The notes beneath the pieces are model-generated. The model did no database searches. It saw only the letters and a list, made by a program, of their open reading frames with translations, and was not told where the DNA came from. Shown here piece after piece: positions 34,580 to 43,670 of a DNA stretch of 64,000 nucleotides (the stretch's first letter is position 1; each line of letters starts with the position of its first letter). The DNA comes from Chryseobacterium aquifrigidense. Its GTDB lineage: Bacteria; Bacteroidota; Bacteroidia; Flavobacteriales; Weeksellaceae. Both the position numbers and the translations under genes were made by a program. The stretch spans positions 2,958,008 through 3,022,007 of the forward strand of contig NZ_VFPD01000001.1 of the NCBI RefSeq assembly GCF_006716485.1, given 5' to 3'.

Positions 34580-37500
34580 ATGAAGAAATTACTAACAATC
34601 TCGATACAGAAGAGATGGCTTATGCTTGCTCTCTTCCTTTTACTGGGATTCTTCGGATATTATTCCTGGACCAGATTATCCATAGAAGCTTATCCTGATA
34701 TTGCTGATGTAACCTCACAGGTGGTAACACAGGTTCCGGGCCTGGCAGCCGAAGAAGTAGAACAGCAGATCACTATTCCTTTGGAAAGATCCCTGAACGG
34801 TCTTCCGGGAATGCATGTGATGCGAAGCAAAAGTACCTTCGGGCTTTCCATTATTACCATGGTTTTCGATGACGGTATAGATGATTACTGGGCACGCCAG
34901 CGTATTCAGGAAAGACTGACGGATGTGGAGCTTCCTTATGGTGCGCAACCAGGATTAGACCCTCTCACCTCTCCTATCGGCGAAGTATACCGTTATATTA
35001 TCGAAAGCAACAACCACAGTCTGCGGGAATTGACAGATCTACAAAAGTTTGTCATCATTCCTCGTATTAAGCAGGTTTCAGGAATCGCTGACGTCACCAA
35101 TTTTGGAGGAATTACCACTCAGTTTCAGATCGAACTGGATCCCCATAAACTTGAACAATATGGGTTATCTCTCTCAGAAGTTACCGAAACGATCTCTAAA
35201 AATAACATGAGTGCCGGAGGAAGTATGCTTCCTCGTGGAAACCTTGCCTATGTAATCCGTGGAATTGGTTTGGTAAAAGATTTAGATGATCTTGGAAAAA
35301 TTGTAGTCAAAACTCAAAATGGTGTTCCGGTTTTTCTGAATGACGTAGGAACATTGAAATACGGAAATCTGGAAAGGAAAGGGATTCTTGGCTATACAGA
35401 CAGAAAACGTAATTATTCTGAAAGTGTGGAAGGAATTGTGCTTTTATTAAGAGGACAAAATCCTTCACAAGTGTTGGAAGGTGTTCATGAAGCTATTGAA
35501 GAACTGAATAACGAAACGCTTCCTCCCGGTGTAAAGATTCATCCTTTTCTGGACAGAACAGATCTTGTCAGAACAACGCTTACTACTGTTTCCCATACCC
35601 TGACCGAAGGAATTGTATTGGTTATTATCGTATTGATCGTATTTCTTGGAAGCTGGCGCGGAGCATTGCTGGTGGCGATTACCATTCCGCTTTCTTTATT
35701 AGTTGCTTTTATATTAATGCAATTCACCAATATTCCGGCCAACCTGCTTTCACTGGGAGCTATTGATTTTGGAATCATTGTGGACGGCGCTATCGTCATG
35801 CTGGAAACCATTCTGAAGAAAAGAGAAGAAGACTCAGAAGAAACGCTGGAAGAAAAGACCATTACCCAAAGAGTGATTGAAGTGGCAAAGCCTATTTTCT
35901 TTTCCACCATTATTATCATTACTGCTTATCTTCCATTATTTGCCTTTGAAAGAGTAGAAAAAAAATTATTTACACCCATGGCTTTCACTGTAGGATATGC
36001 ACTGCTGGGTGCACTCGCTGTAGCATTATTGTTAATCCCCGGATTGGCTTATGTGATCTATCGTAAACCGCAGAAAATCTATCACAATAAATGGCTGGAG
36101 AAACTAAGCACAGCCTATGGAAAAAGCATTGAAAAAATAATGCAGATTCCTAAAAGAGTGATTATTCCTATTATAATTGTTCTTGTATCTGCCGGAGTTC
36201 TCTCCTATCATGTAGGAAAAGATTTTCTTCCCGAACTGGACGAAGGTTCCATATGGCTGCAGGTACAGCTGCCACCCGGAATTTCTTTAGCCAAATCAAA
36301 AGAAATGAGTGATACTTTACGTGCCCGAACTTTAAAACATTCTGAAATCACTTATATGATGGTTCAGGCAGGACGAAATGATGATGGTACCGATCCATGG
36401 ACCGCTTCCCACTTTGAAGTTTCTGTCGGAATAAAGCCCTACAGCGAATGGCCTTCAGGAAAAACAAAAGCCGACCTCATCAAAGAACTCGCAGCAGATT
36501 ATAAAGACATGCCAGGATTCACCGTTGGGTTTTCACAGCCTATGATTGACGGGGTCATGGATAAAATCTCCGGAGCTCACAGTGAGCTGGTGGTAAAAGT
36601 ATATGGAGAAGATTTTAAGGAAACCCGAAGAATTGCAGAAAATGTCTTGTCAACTTTAAATACAATTCCTGGTTCGGCAGACCTTGCTATCGATCAGGAG
36701 CCTCCATTACCTCAATTGCAGATCATTGCCAACAGAGACAAGATTGCTCAATATGGATTGAACGTAGCTGATGTTGCCGACCTTATTGAAGTGGCATTGG
36801 GAGGAAAAGCCATTTCTCAGATCTTTATCGGCAATAAGGTATATGATATTTCATGCCGCTATACGGAAGACAGCCGTGATACTCCGGATAAAATCGGAAA
36901 CCTGATGCTGACTTCAGCTACCGGTGCAAAAATTCCACTATCCCAGGTAGCAGAAGTAAAATTAAGTACCGGAGAAAGCACCATTACCAGAGAAATGAAC
37001 AAACGACATCTTACGGTAAAGCTGAATCTGAGAGGAACTGATCTTTCTTCTTTCCTGAAAAAAGCGCAGGATAAAATTGAAAAAGACATCAGATATGATC
37101 ATGAGAAATACCAGATTAAATGGGGCGGACAGTTTGAAAATCAAAACAGGGCGTATTCCAGACTGGCATTTATTGTTCCGCTGGCATTGGCAATCATGTT
37201 CCTTTTATTATACGGTGCATTTGGAGATTTCAGACAGGCTTTGGTTCTGATGTCTATTGTTCCACTGGCATTATTTGGCGGAATGCTGGCGCTTAACATC
37301 CGGGGAATGTCTCTGAATGTATCTTCCGCAGTGGGATTTATCGCTCTCTTTGGAGTTGCCATCCAGAACGGAGTCATTATGATTTCCCACATCAACGATC
37401 TGCGTAAGAAAGGATACGAACTGAAACAGGCAGCCATCAAAGGCGCAAAAGACCGTTTCAGACCTGTACTGATGACCGCAACGGTGGCTGTAATTGGATT

Positions 37501-37675
37501 ATTCCCGGCATCATTGGCCACAGGAATCGGTTCTGATGTACAGCGTCCACTGGCAACAGTCATTGTTTATGGGCTGATGTTCTCTACTATTTTAACCCTG
37601 TTCGTACTGCCGGCTATTTATTTTATGGCTGAACGTCGCAACGAAAAACAAAATTTGGAATCAGATGAAAATTAA
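34580..37675 (+). CDS. CzcA/CusA-family RND efflux pump
   Basis: 1031 residues with twelve membrane helices and two large periplasmic loops. In helix 4, AIDFGIIVDGAIVMLE places Asp396, Asp402 and Glu409, the proton-relay pattern of heavy-metal (HME) RND pumps, although the usual Asn after Glu is absent. AEEVEQQITIPLERSLNGLPG and GEVYRYIIES near the start are family hallmarks. It uses proton flow to expel metal cations from the periplasm or cytoplasm. The metal is not deducible; its place after mgtC-mgtA suggests a divalent ion linked to Mg2+ shortage. The 3' end overlaps the TolC-like gene by 11 bases. Confidence 0.93.
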   Translation: MKKLLTISIQKRWLMLALFLLLGFFGYYSWTRLSIEAYPDIADVTSQVVTQVPGLAAEEVEQQITIPLERSLNGLPGMHVMRSKSTFGLSIITMVFDDGIDDYWARQRIQERLTDVELPYGAQPGLDPLTSPIGEVYRYIIESNNHSLRELTDLQKFVIIPRIKQVSGIADVTNFGGITTQFQIELDPHKLEQYGLSLSEVTETISKNNMSAGGSMLPRGNLAYVIRGIGLVKDLDDLGKIVVKTQNGVPVFLNDVGTLKYGNLERKGILGYTDRKRNYSESVEGIVLLLRGQNPSQVLEGVHEAIEELNNETLPPGVKIHPFLDRTDLVRTTLTTVSHTLTEGIVLVIIVLIVFLGSWRGALLVAITIPLSLLVAFILMQFTNIPANLLSLGAIDFGIIVDGAIVMLETILKKREEDSEETLEEKTITQRVIEVAKPIFFSTIIIITAYLPLFAFERVEKKLFTPMAFTVGYALLGALAVALLLIPGLAYVIYRKPQKIYHNKWLEKLSTAYGKSIEKIMQIPKRVIIPIIIVLVSAGVLSYHVGKDFLPELDEGSIWLQVQLPPGISLAKSKEMSDTLRARTLKHSEITYMMVQAGRNDDGTDPWTASHFEVSVGIKPYSEWPSGKTKADLIKELAADYKDMPGFTVGFSQPMIDGVMDKISGAHSELVVKVYGEDFKETRRIAENVLSTLNTIPGSADLAIDQEPPLPQLQIIANRDKIAQYGLNVADVADLIEVALGGKAISQIFIGNKVYDISCRYTEDSRDTPDKIGNLMLTSATGAKIPLSQVAEVKLSTGESTITREMNKRHLTVKLNLRGTDLSSFLKKAQDKIEKDIRYDHEKYQIKWGGQFENQNRAYSRLAFIVPLALAIMFLLLYGAFGDFRQALVLMSIVPLALFGGMLALNIRGMSLNVSSAVGFIALFGVAIQNGVIMISHINDLRKKGYELKQAAIKGAKDRFRPVLMTATVAVIGLFPASLATGIGSDVQRPLATVIVYGLMFSTILTLFVLPAIYFMAERRNEKQNLESDEN

Positions 37676-38930
37676 AGTTCACATTATGATATTATCTGTC
37701 ATATTGTTTAGTATTACAAGCATGAAGGCACAGGAAAAAGAGCTTTTACCATTTGAAGAATACCTGAGTCTTGTCGGCAATAAAAATCTGGGTTATGCCT
37801 CTCAAAAATACAATGTAAGTATGGCCGAAGCTGCTATTCAGACTGCCAATATGTTTCCTGACCCTCAATTAGAAATGGAAACCACCAATAATGGAGTAAA
37901 ACAAAGTATGGGATATGTGTATGGTGCCTCACTCGGCTGGACACTTGAATTGGGTGGTAAAAGAAAAGCCAGGGTAAATCTCGCCAGAAACCAATCTGAG
38001 CTGAGCAAAATACTATTGCAGGATTTTTTCAGAAACCTCCGTGCAGACGCCAGTTTAGGATATATTGAAGCTTTAAAATCCAAGGCTTTGCTTGAAGTAC
38101 AGCAGGACTCTTATAAAAACATGCAGCAATTGGCAAAATCTGACAGTATCCGTTACAAATTGGGAACTATAACATTAGTGGCTTCCAAACAGAGTAAACT
38201 GGAAGCCGCTTCGCTGCTTAATGAAGTATATCAGGCAGAAAGTGCAGAACAGCAGGCGCTCACCAGTTTGTCTGTATTTCTTGGTGACACCAAAATAACA
38301 GGGAGAGATGTTTCCGGGGATTTTAATGCCTTCAATCGAGATTTCAGCATTGATGATCTGATTCTTCAGGCGCTGAATGAAAGAGCAGATTTATTGGCAG
38401 CCAGACAAAATACAGAAGTTGCCAAAAGTCAGATCAATCTTGAAAAAGCCAATCGGATCATAGATCTGGGTATCAGTGCAGGAGCAGAACGCCACACCGA
38501 AGCCACCAACGAGATAGCTCCTTCTCCCACCGTCAATGCTGTCAAAATGGGTATTAGCATTCCCTTGAAATTTTCCAACAGGAGAAATGCAGGATTGAAA
38601 ATCGCTGAAATGACCCATTCACAGGCAGAAGTTGAATACAAACAGATTGAACAAAGTATAAGAGCGGAAGTAATACAGGCCTATCAGCAATATACAGCTA
38701 CTCAGAGACAGCTCAGACAGTTTCATAACGGAATGCTTTCTGAAGCGAAAAGTATTCTTGAAGGAATCACTTACAGCTACAAAAGAGGAGAAAGCTCTAT
38801 CCTTGAAGTTTTGAATGCCCAGCGAACTTATAACAATATAAGAAAAGATTATTACCAGGCTCTTGCCGATAATGCAGCAGCTTTAATTGAGCTTGAAAGG
38901 AAAGCAGGAATCTGGGATATTCATTTTTAG
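37665..38930 (+). CDS. TolC-family outer membrane efflux protein
   Basis: 421 residues with a signal peptide (ending MKAQ at about 23). It has two repeats of long helices typical of TolC/CusC (AEAAIQTANMFPDPQLEMET; SQINLEKANRIIDLGISAGA; YKRGESSILEVLNAQRTYNN). It forms the outer-membrane duct of the tripartite pump. The ATG overlaps the end of the pump gene (ATGAAAATTAA), implying coupled translation. Last gene of the mgt-RND operon. Confidence 0.92.
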   Translation: MKIKVHIMILSVILFSITSMKAQEKELLPFEEYLSLVGNKNLGYASQKYNVSMAEAAIQTANMFPDPQLEMETTNNGVKQSMGYVYGASLGWTLELGGKRKARVNLARNQSELSKILLQDFFRNLRADASLGYIEALKSKALLEVQQDSYKNMQQLAKSDSIRYKLGTITLVASKQSKLEAASLLNEVYQAESAEQQALTSLSVFLGDTKITGRDVSGDFNAFNRDFSIDDLILQALNERADLLAARQNTEVAKSQINLEKANRIIDLGISAGAERHTEATNEIAPSPTVNAVKMGISIPLKFSNRRNAGLKIAEMTHSQAEVEYKQIEQSIRAEVIQAYQQYTATQRQLRQFHNGMLSEAKSILEGITYSYKRGESSILEVLNAQRTYNNIRKDYYQALADNAAALIELERKAGIWDIHF

Positions 38931-39091
38931 CTGGAAGAGGGAAACTGGAGGATGGAAGTTTCCGGATGTCGATGAATAAATATACACCATTTAATTAACT
39001 TTTTAATCCTAAAATACATACCCGTCAAACGACAAACATTGATTCTAAAAACACAACTATAACTTCCTACTCCCATCCTCCAGCTTCCAGC
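38931..39091. repeat. GGAAG-type intergenic inverted repeat
   Basis: CTGGAAGAGGGAAACTGGAG, then GATGGAAG (38931-38959) is roughly complementary to AACTTCCTACTCCCATCCTC, then CAGCTTCCAGC (39061-39091). Same family as 20056-20185. Confidence 0.65.
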
Positions 39092-39092
39092 A

Positions 39093-39133
39093 TAAAAAAG
39101 GCCCTGAAATTTGGAATTCAGGGCCTTTTTTTA
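39093..39133. terminator. bidirectional intrinsic terminator
   Basis: AAAAAAGGCCCTGAA, short loop, TTCAGGGCCTTTTTTT. It can end both the RND operon and the DUF1801 gene. Confidence 0.9.
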
Positions 39134-39586
39134 TCTTTTATACTGAGATTCATAAATTCCGATCCAGTCATCAGGAGTCATTTTTTTACTGAGTTCAGCG
39201 ATCAGTTCAAAAGGGATATCTTCTACTTTTTTGAAACGGATACAGGATTTCCCCATATCCAGTTTCTTTTTGGAATGTTTTGGATATTCTCCCACAAACC
39301 AGTCGAGAAGTTCAGGTTTTGAATAGAGTCCCATATGATACAATGCTATAAAATTTTTCTGGGAAGCAAGATTGATGAATGGCAGCGGTGTGCCGGGTGC
39401 ACAGTGATACCCGGCAGGAAATGTGGCCAGAGGAACTACCCAACCTATCATTCCATAATTCGTGGCTTCTTCGAAACCTTTCGGGAGATTGTTGTTCACT
39501 GTATCAAAAAGTTTTTTAAAAGCTTCCTGTCTTTCTTCAGGAATTTTTGAAATATAATCTTCTATAGAAACTGACTGAATCTGCAT
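39131..39586 (-). CDS. DUF1801 domain protein
   Basis: 151 residues from ATG 39586 (MQIQSVSIEDYISKIPEERQ); an upstream ATG at 39610 adds eight residues of no family character. The DUF1801 pattern is seen in EEATNYGMIGWVVPLATFPA, FINLASQKNFIALYHMGLY and KLDMGKSCIRFKKVEDIPFE. The fold is shared with small frataxin-like or YdhG-type proteins of unknown role. Cytoplasmic. Single gene with the terminator at its end. Confidence 0.85.
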   Translation of the reverse strand: MQIQSVSIEDYISKIPEERQEAFKKLFDTVNNNLPKGFEEATNYGMIGWVVPLATFPAGYHCAPGTPLPFINLASQKNFIALYHMGLYSKPELLDWFVGEYPKHSKKKLDMGKSCIRFKKVEDIPFELIAELSKKMTPDDWIGIYESQYKR

Positions 39587-39634
39587 TTTATATTTTTTTC
39601 TAAAATACAATTATTTTTATATATGTATTGCAAA

Positions 39635-39664
39635 AAAGGCAGCCACACGAATGCAACTGCCTAC
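39635..39664 (-). terminator. intrinsic terminator
   Basis: GGCAG / CTGCC stem with a T-run on the minus strand. Nearly identical to that at 40908-40938. Confidence 0.8.
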
Positions 39665-39687
39665 AGAAATTATTAACTCAAAAACTT

Positions 39688-40653
39688 TTATTTTTTAATG
39701 GCTTTTACAGTAGATTTTGAACCATTTTTAAAGTTCATCGTCACCAGGTATAAACCGGCATTTAATTCTCCCAGCGTAAGTTCAGTGGTTGGATTGTCGA
39801 TAGTTTTCACTACTCTTCCTGCTACATCCGTAACTGTTATGGTTTGAATACCTTTGATGTCAGTTATATGAAAAGTATCTTTAAAAGGATTTGGGTAAAT
39901 CTCTTCTTTTTTAAGACCATTTGCTTCGGCAATACTGAGTTGTATATTTTTGTCTGCAGAAAAGGCAAAAAGATTAACAACACCATCTCCTCCGCTTTTT
40001 GTCAGGGTAACACTTTTTACAGATTTAGACTGGTTGGCGGTATCTATATTCAATGCAAACTGATACATTCTGGGATTAGAACTATCAGATTCTATATCAT
40101 CACTACCTACCACAACCCTTCCCAGCCCCTGAACCGCATAATTGAATCCGCCATACCAATCAGGAATACTTATATTGGAAAATACCTGAGATGTATTATC
40201 TGTGAATGTAACGGTAGCCGTTACACTGGCTGAACCACTTCCGCTTGTTGCAAGCATATATAATTTTAAAGCTGCTAATGGAGTGATAAATACAAGTGTA
40301 CCAGATTGCCCGATAGTTTCGAGCCTCAGCGAATTATTGGAATTCAGATTCCCCAACTGATAACTTAATCCAGGAGTCGAGGCTACTGCAGAATTGATAA
40401 TACCATTAGCAGGTATACCAAAAGTTAGTGGCGGATCAGAACTCACTGCTTTAAAATCTGCTGCAACAAAAGCATAACCTACCCCATCAATGTCATTGGT
40501 AGTAGAATCATCAGCAGATCCGATGCCATTAGCTATTACATCATCCGTATATCCTGACAGGACAGGCATTGTCTGAAAATTTTGAGCCTGCATTACAACG
40601 GCAGAAAATAAAGCAAGACATGAAAGCTTTTCTAAAAATATATTTTTTTTCAT
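39688..40653 (-). CDS. T9SS type A sorting domain protein, shorter paralogue
   Basis: 321 residues. Signal peptide ends VMQAQ (about 23). One domain of about 215 residues (QTMPVLSGYTDDVIANGIGS ... NLFAFSADKNI) of no named family but clearly shared with the N-terminus of the gene at 40963. A T9SS sorting domain ends it (EEIYPNPFKDTF ... GLYLVTMNFKNGSKSTVKAI). Secreted or surface-attached. The two genes and their terminators look like a tandem duplication; this copy lacks the fibronectin part. A TATTTTTG box lies upstream (40683-40690). Confidence 0.85.
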   Translation of the reverse strand: MKKNIFLEKLSCLALFSAVVMQAQNFQTMPVLSGYTDDVIANGIGSADDSTTNDIDGVGYAFVAADFKAVSSDPPLTFGIPANGIINSAVASTPGLSYQLGNLNSNNSLRLETIGQSGTLVFITPLAALKLYMLATSGSGSASVTATVTFTDNTSQVFSNISIPDWYGGFNYAVQGLGRVVVGSDDIESDSSNPRMYQFALNIDTANQSKSVKSVTLTKSGGDGVVNLFAFSADKNIQLSIAEANGLKKEEIYPNPFKDTFHITDIKGIQTITVTDVAGRVVKTIDNPTTELTLGELNAGLYLVTMNFKNGSKSTVKAIKK

Positions 40654-40962
40654 AATAAGATGTTTTTGTGTTTAATTCAATTCAAAAATAGAAAACCCAT
40701 AATAAAAAAGCTATTTAACAAAACAATAAATAAAATATTGACTTAAATTATAAAAAATAGCCGCAAAAAAACTAAAATTATTAACACTCAAAAAATATGT
40801 AATGAATATTATTTACTTATTCCCCAGAATAAATCCCCGAAATTAGAAATAATACATCTCATAAAACGGGAGAATAGTAAAAATCAGAAAGTTACACCTG
40901 ATAACAAAAAAAGGCAGCTACACGAATGCAACTGCCTACAGAAATTATTAACTCAAAAAATT
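40654..40962. other. intergenic region between T9SS paralogues
   Basis: 309 bases. It holds the minus-strand -7 box TATTTTTG (40683-40690) and the terminator of the 40963 gene (40908-40938). No gene seen. Confidence 0.7.
40908..40938 (-). terminator. intrinsic terminator, duplicate of 39635-39664
   Basis: The same GGCAGCTACACGAATGCAAC then TGCC stem, T-run on the minus strand. Confidence 0.8.
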
Positions 40963-43455
40963 TTATTTCTTAATGGCTTTTACTGTTGATTTTGAGCCAT
41001 CTTTAAAGTTCATCGTCACCAGGTACAAACCGGTATTTAATTCTCCTAACTGAAGTTCCGATGTAGGATTGTCAATAGTTTTCACTACTCTTCCTGCTAC
41101 ATCTGTAACGGTTACAGATTTAACATTCTTTATATCTGCAACATGAAGTACATCTTTGAAAGGATTAGGATATACATTCACTTCTTTTTTCTTCAGGTTC
41201 GTTTCTGAAGTGGATAAAGAGGTAGCCACTTCAAAGGTAAAATCAATGAATTCTCCTCTTGAAATAGCAGTACAAGGATTTGAAGGTGCTGTACTGTTAT
41301 AATCAGTCACTACTCTCATTCTGTAAATTCCAAGAGGTGTTCCTGCTGGTACAGTGATGGATCCTGAAGTACTTGTAACATAAGTGTTAGTTACAAACAT
41401 TCTCTCCGAAGCTTCAAAAGTTAAATTATTATTCCAGTCTACCCAAACCCCAATTCCACATGTAGGACCACCTGCAGTGAAAGATACTGAAGTACTGGAT
41501 CCCGGAGCATTTATTATTTTGTTACTGGTTGTTGTTAAATTCTGATATCCGCCTGCAATACTTGAACCGGACGAATAAGCCATATCTACAAGTCCTCCTG
41601 TAGAACTGAAGTCAGAAAGCCATGAGTTCTGAGAAGTAGATGAAGGTAAGCAATATCCTGTTCTGAATGTAAGCATCTCACTCCAGATACTTCTATCAGT
41701 AGCACTACATACAGATCTTACCCACACATAATAATTTGTATCAGAAAGCAGTGAATTCAGAGATGCAGAAGTCGTAGCAGAAGTTACAGAGTTGGAAGCG
41801 TTCAAAACAGTAGATGCATCAGGTGCTGTATTCGTTGTGCTGTAGTATACTTCGTATCCGTTTCCAGGAACCGTAAAAGGTGCTGTCCAACCAATTGCCG
41901 CAGAGTTCATTGTAAGATTTGACACTACAACTGCACTCGGCTCTAGGCAGGATGGAATATCCTGAACAGTAATATTATCAATATAAATAGAACGTGAAGA
42001 ACCTCCTAAACCATGTTTAAATGCTAACTGTAAATCAGTACCCGCTGGAATATTAACGGTATATTGAGTGTGGGTAGTTGTTAAAGCAATAGGAGAACCA
42101 ATTGGTGTAAAAGAAGCAGGATCTGTAGGATTTGACAATGTTCCCACTAATAATGTATAATTACTTCCTCCTCCTTTTGCATAGAATCTTACACGTTTGG
42201 TACCATCTGAAAGATTTACAGTTGGAGGTGCAACCAGCATTTGGCTACCCGTAGTAGCACTTGAATTGGTCATATAATAGGCATTAGGTGCTGAGTAGTT
42301 GTTGGATGTACTTACATATCCATACCCCGCAAATGATGCACTTTCCAGATATGCCCAGCAGCTTGGTGCATTTGTATTGGTACTGGAACCTGTACTTGTA
42401 GTATCAAAGTTTTCTGTATACGGAACTGTGAAAGTAGAACAGGCTGTTTTAAATGTTCCTGCAAATGACCATACACTTTGGCCTGTCGCCGTGTTACAAT
42501 TGGATCTTACCCAATAATAATAGGTTGTATTTGAATTAAGACCTCCAATCGTTGTACTTGACCCTGTTACTCCCGGATAAGTAGGTGTTACTGTACTTGC
42601 CGGTGTTGTGTTTGAAGTACTGTGGTATACATCATAACTGGCAGCACTACCTGTCCATGAAACCAAAGCTGAGTTGGCCGTAATTCCGGAAACTGCCTGC
42701 AATACAGGAGGCATACAATCCGAATAAGCATCTGCTGAAAAAGCAAAAATATTTGGTATCCCCGAGCCGCTTGCTTTGGTTACTGTTACACTTTGTATCA
42801 GTTTAGCCTGATTGGCAGCATCTATTGCCAGTTCAGCCTGATATAATCTTGGATTGGTTCCGCCTTCCGGGGAAGGAACATCATCACCAGCTGCAGGAGT
42901 AGCTCCCGGCTTTTTAATCCTTCCTATTCCCTGAATGGCAAAATTGGATCCGTTATACCAGTCTGCGAGGCTGATACTTGAAAAAGTCTGTGAACTGCCA
43001 TCCGTAAAATTGACCACTACACTTACTGTAGAAGTCCCACTTCCACTTACAGCAAGCATATACAGCTTGGTTGCTGCTTTTGGTGTTGTAAATGCCAACG
43101 TTCCGTTATCACTGATTGCAGCCAGCCTTAAAGAATTATTTGCATTCAAACCGGCCAGCTGAAAGCTCAATCCCGGAGTTGTTCCCACTACAGAATTAAT
43201 AACCCCATCAACAGGAATACCATACGTAATAGCTGCACTTGTGGAGGTTAACTGAAAATCTTTCGCTACAAAAGCGTAAGAAACTCCGTCTACGTCATTG
43301 TTCGTAGTAACTGTTGAGGAGCCTATCCCGTTAGCAATCACATCAGCTGTTAAGCCGGAAGAAATAGGCATAGTTTGATAATTTTGCGCCATGAGTACAC
43401 TGGCAGAAAAGAGAGCAATAGCAGGTACCACTCTAGAAAATAAATTTATTACCAT
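40963..43455 (-). CDS. multidomain T9SS protein with fibronectin type III and GEVED-like domains
   Basis: 830 residues from ATG 43455 (MVINLFSRVVPAIALFSASV); an ATG at 43497 would place 14 residues before the signal peptide. Residues to about 250 match the paralogue at 39688. Then come a fibronectin III domain (PVLQAVSGITANSALVSWTG), a lectin/MAM-like jelly-roll (PYTENFDTTSTGSS ... IYIDNITVQD), a second fibronectin domain (SAVVVSNLTMNSAAIGWTAP), a GEVED-type domain (YCLPSS ... CGIGVWVDWNNNLTF) and a T9SS sorting domain. Large surface adhesin-like protein. Confidence 0.88.
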   Translation of the reverse strand: MVINLFSRVVPAIALFSASVLMAQNYQTMPISSGLTADVIANGIGSSTVTTNNDVDGVSYAFVAKDFQLTSTSAAITYGIPVDGVINSVVGTTPGLSFQLAGLNANNSLRLAAISDNGTLAFTTPKAATKLYMLAVSGSGTSTVSVVVNFTDGSSQTFSSISLADWYNGSNFAIQGIGRIKKPGATPAAGDDVPSPEGGTNPRLYQAELAIDAANQAKLIQSVTVTKASGSGIPNIFAFSADAYSDCMPPVLQAVSGITANSALVSWTGSAASYDVYHSTSNTTPASTVTPTYPGVTGSSTTIGGLNSNTTYYYWVRSNCNTATGQSVWSFAGTFKTACSTFTVPYTENFDTTSTGSSTNTNAPSCWAYLESASFAGYGYVSTSNNYSAPNAYYMTNSSATTGSQMLVAPPTVNLSDGTKRVRFYAKGGGSNYTLLVGTLSNPTDPASFTPIGSPIALTTTHTQYTVNIPAGTDLQLAFKHGLGGSSRSIYIDNITVQDIPSCLEPSAVVVSNLTMNSAAIGWTAPFTVPGNGYEVYYSTTNTAPDASTVLNASNSVTSATTSASLNSLLSDTNYYVWVRSVCSATDRSIWSEMLTFRTGYCLPSSTSQNSWLSDFSSTGGLVDMAYSSGSSIAGGYQNLTTTSNKIINAPGSSTSVSFTAGGPTCGIGVWVDWNNNLTFEASERMFVTNTYVTSTSGSITVPAGTPLGIYRMRVVTDYNSTAPSNPCTAISRGEFIDFTFEVATSLSTSETNLKKKEVNVYPNPFKDVLHVADIKNVKSVTVTDVAGRVVKTIDNPTSELQLGELNTGLYLVTMNFKDGSKSTVKAIKK

Positions 43456-43642
43456 TTTAATCACATTTGAGGCGAAATTTAAGAAAAATATTAACACGAA
43501 AATATTATTTTTAACATAATCGTAAAGTTTATTTTATATACATGAAAATTTAATACTAAAACAAACAGATTTTAAGTACACAAAAAATGTAATGAAACAT
43601 CTTCTTCTCGATTCTTAATTTTATTATTGAGAAATTAAATCC

Positions 43643-43650
43643 TATTTTTG
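43643..43650 (+). promoter_or_regulatory. -7 box of the aminotransferase-murB operon
   Basis: TATTTTTG, 20 bases before the start codon, giving a short leader. Confidence 0.5.
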
Positions 43651-43670
43651 TCATACAAATTTTTTGAACA

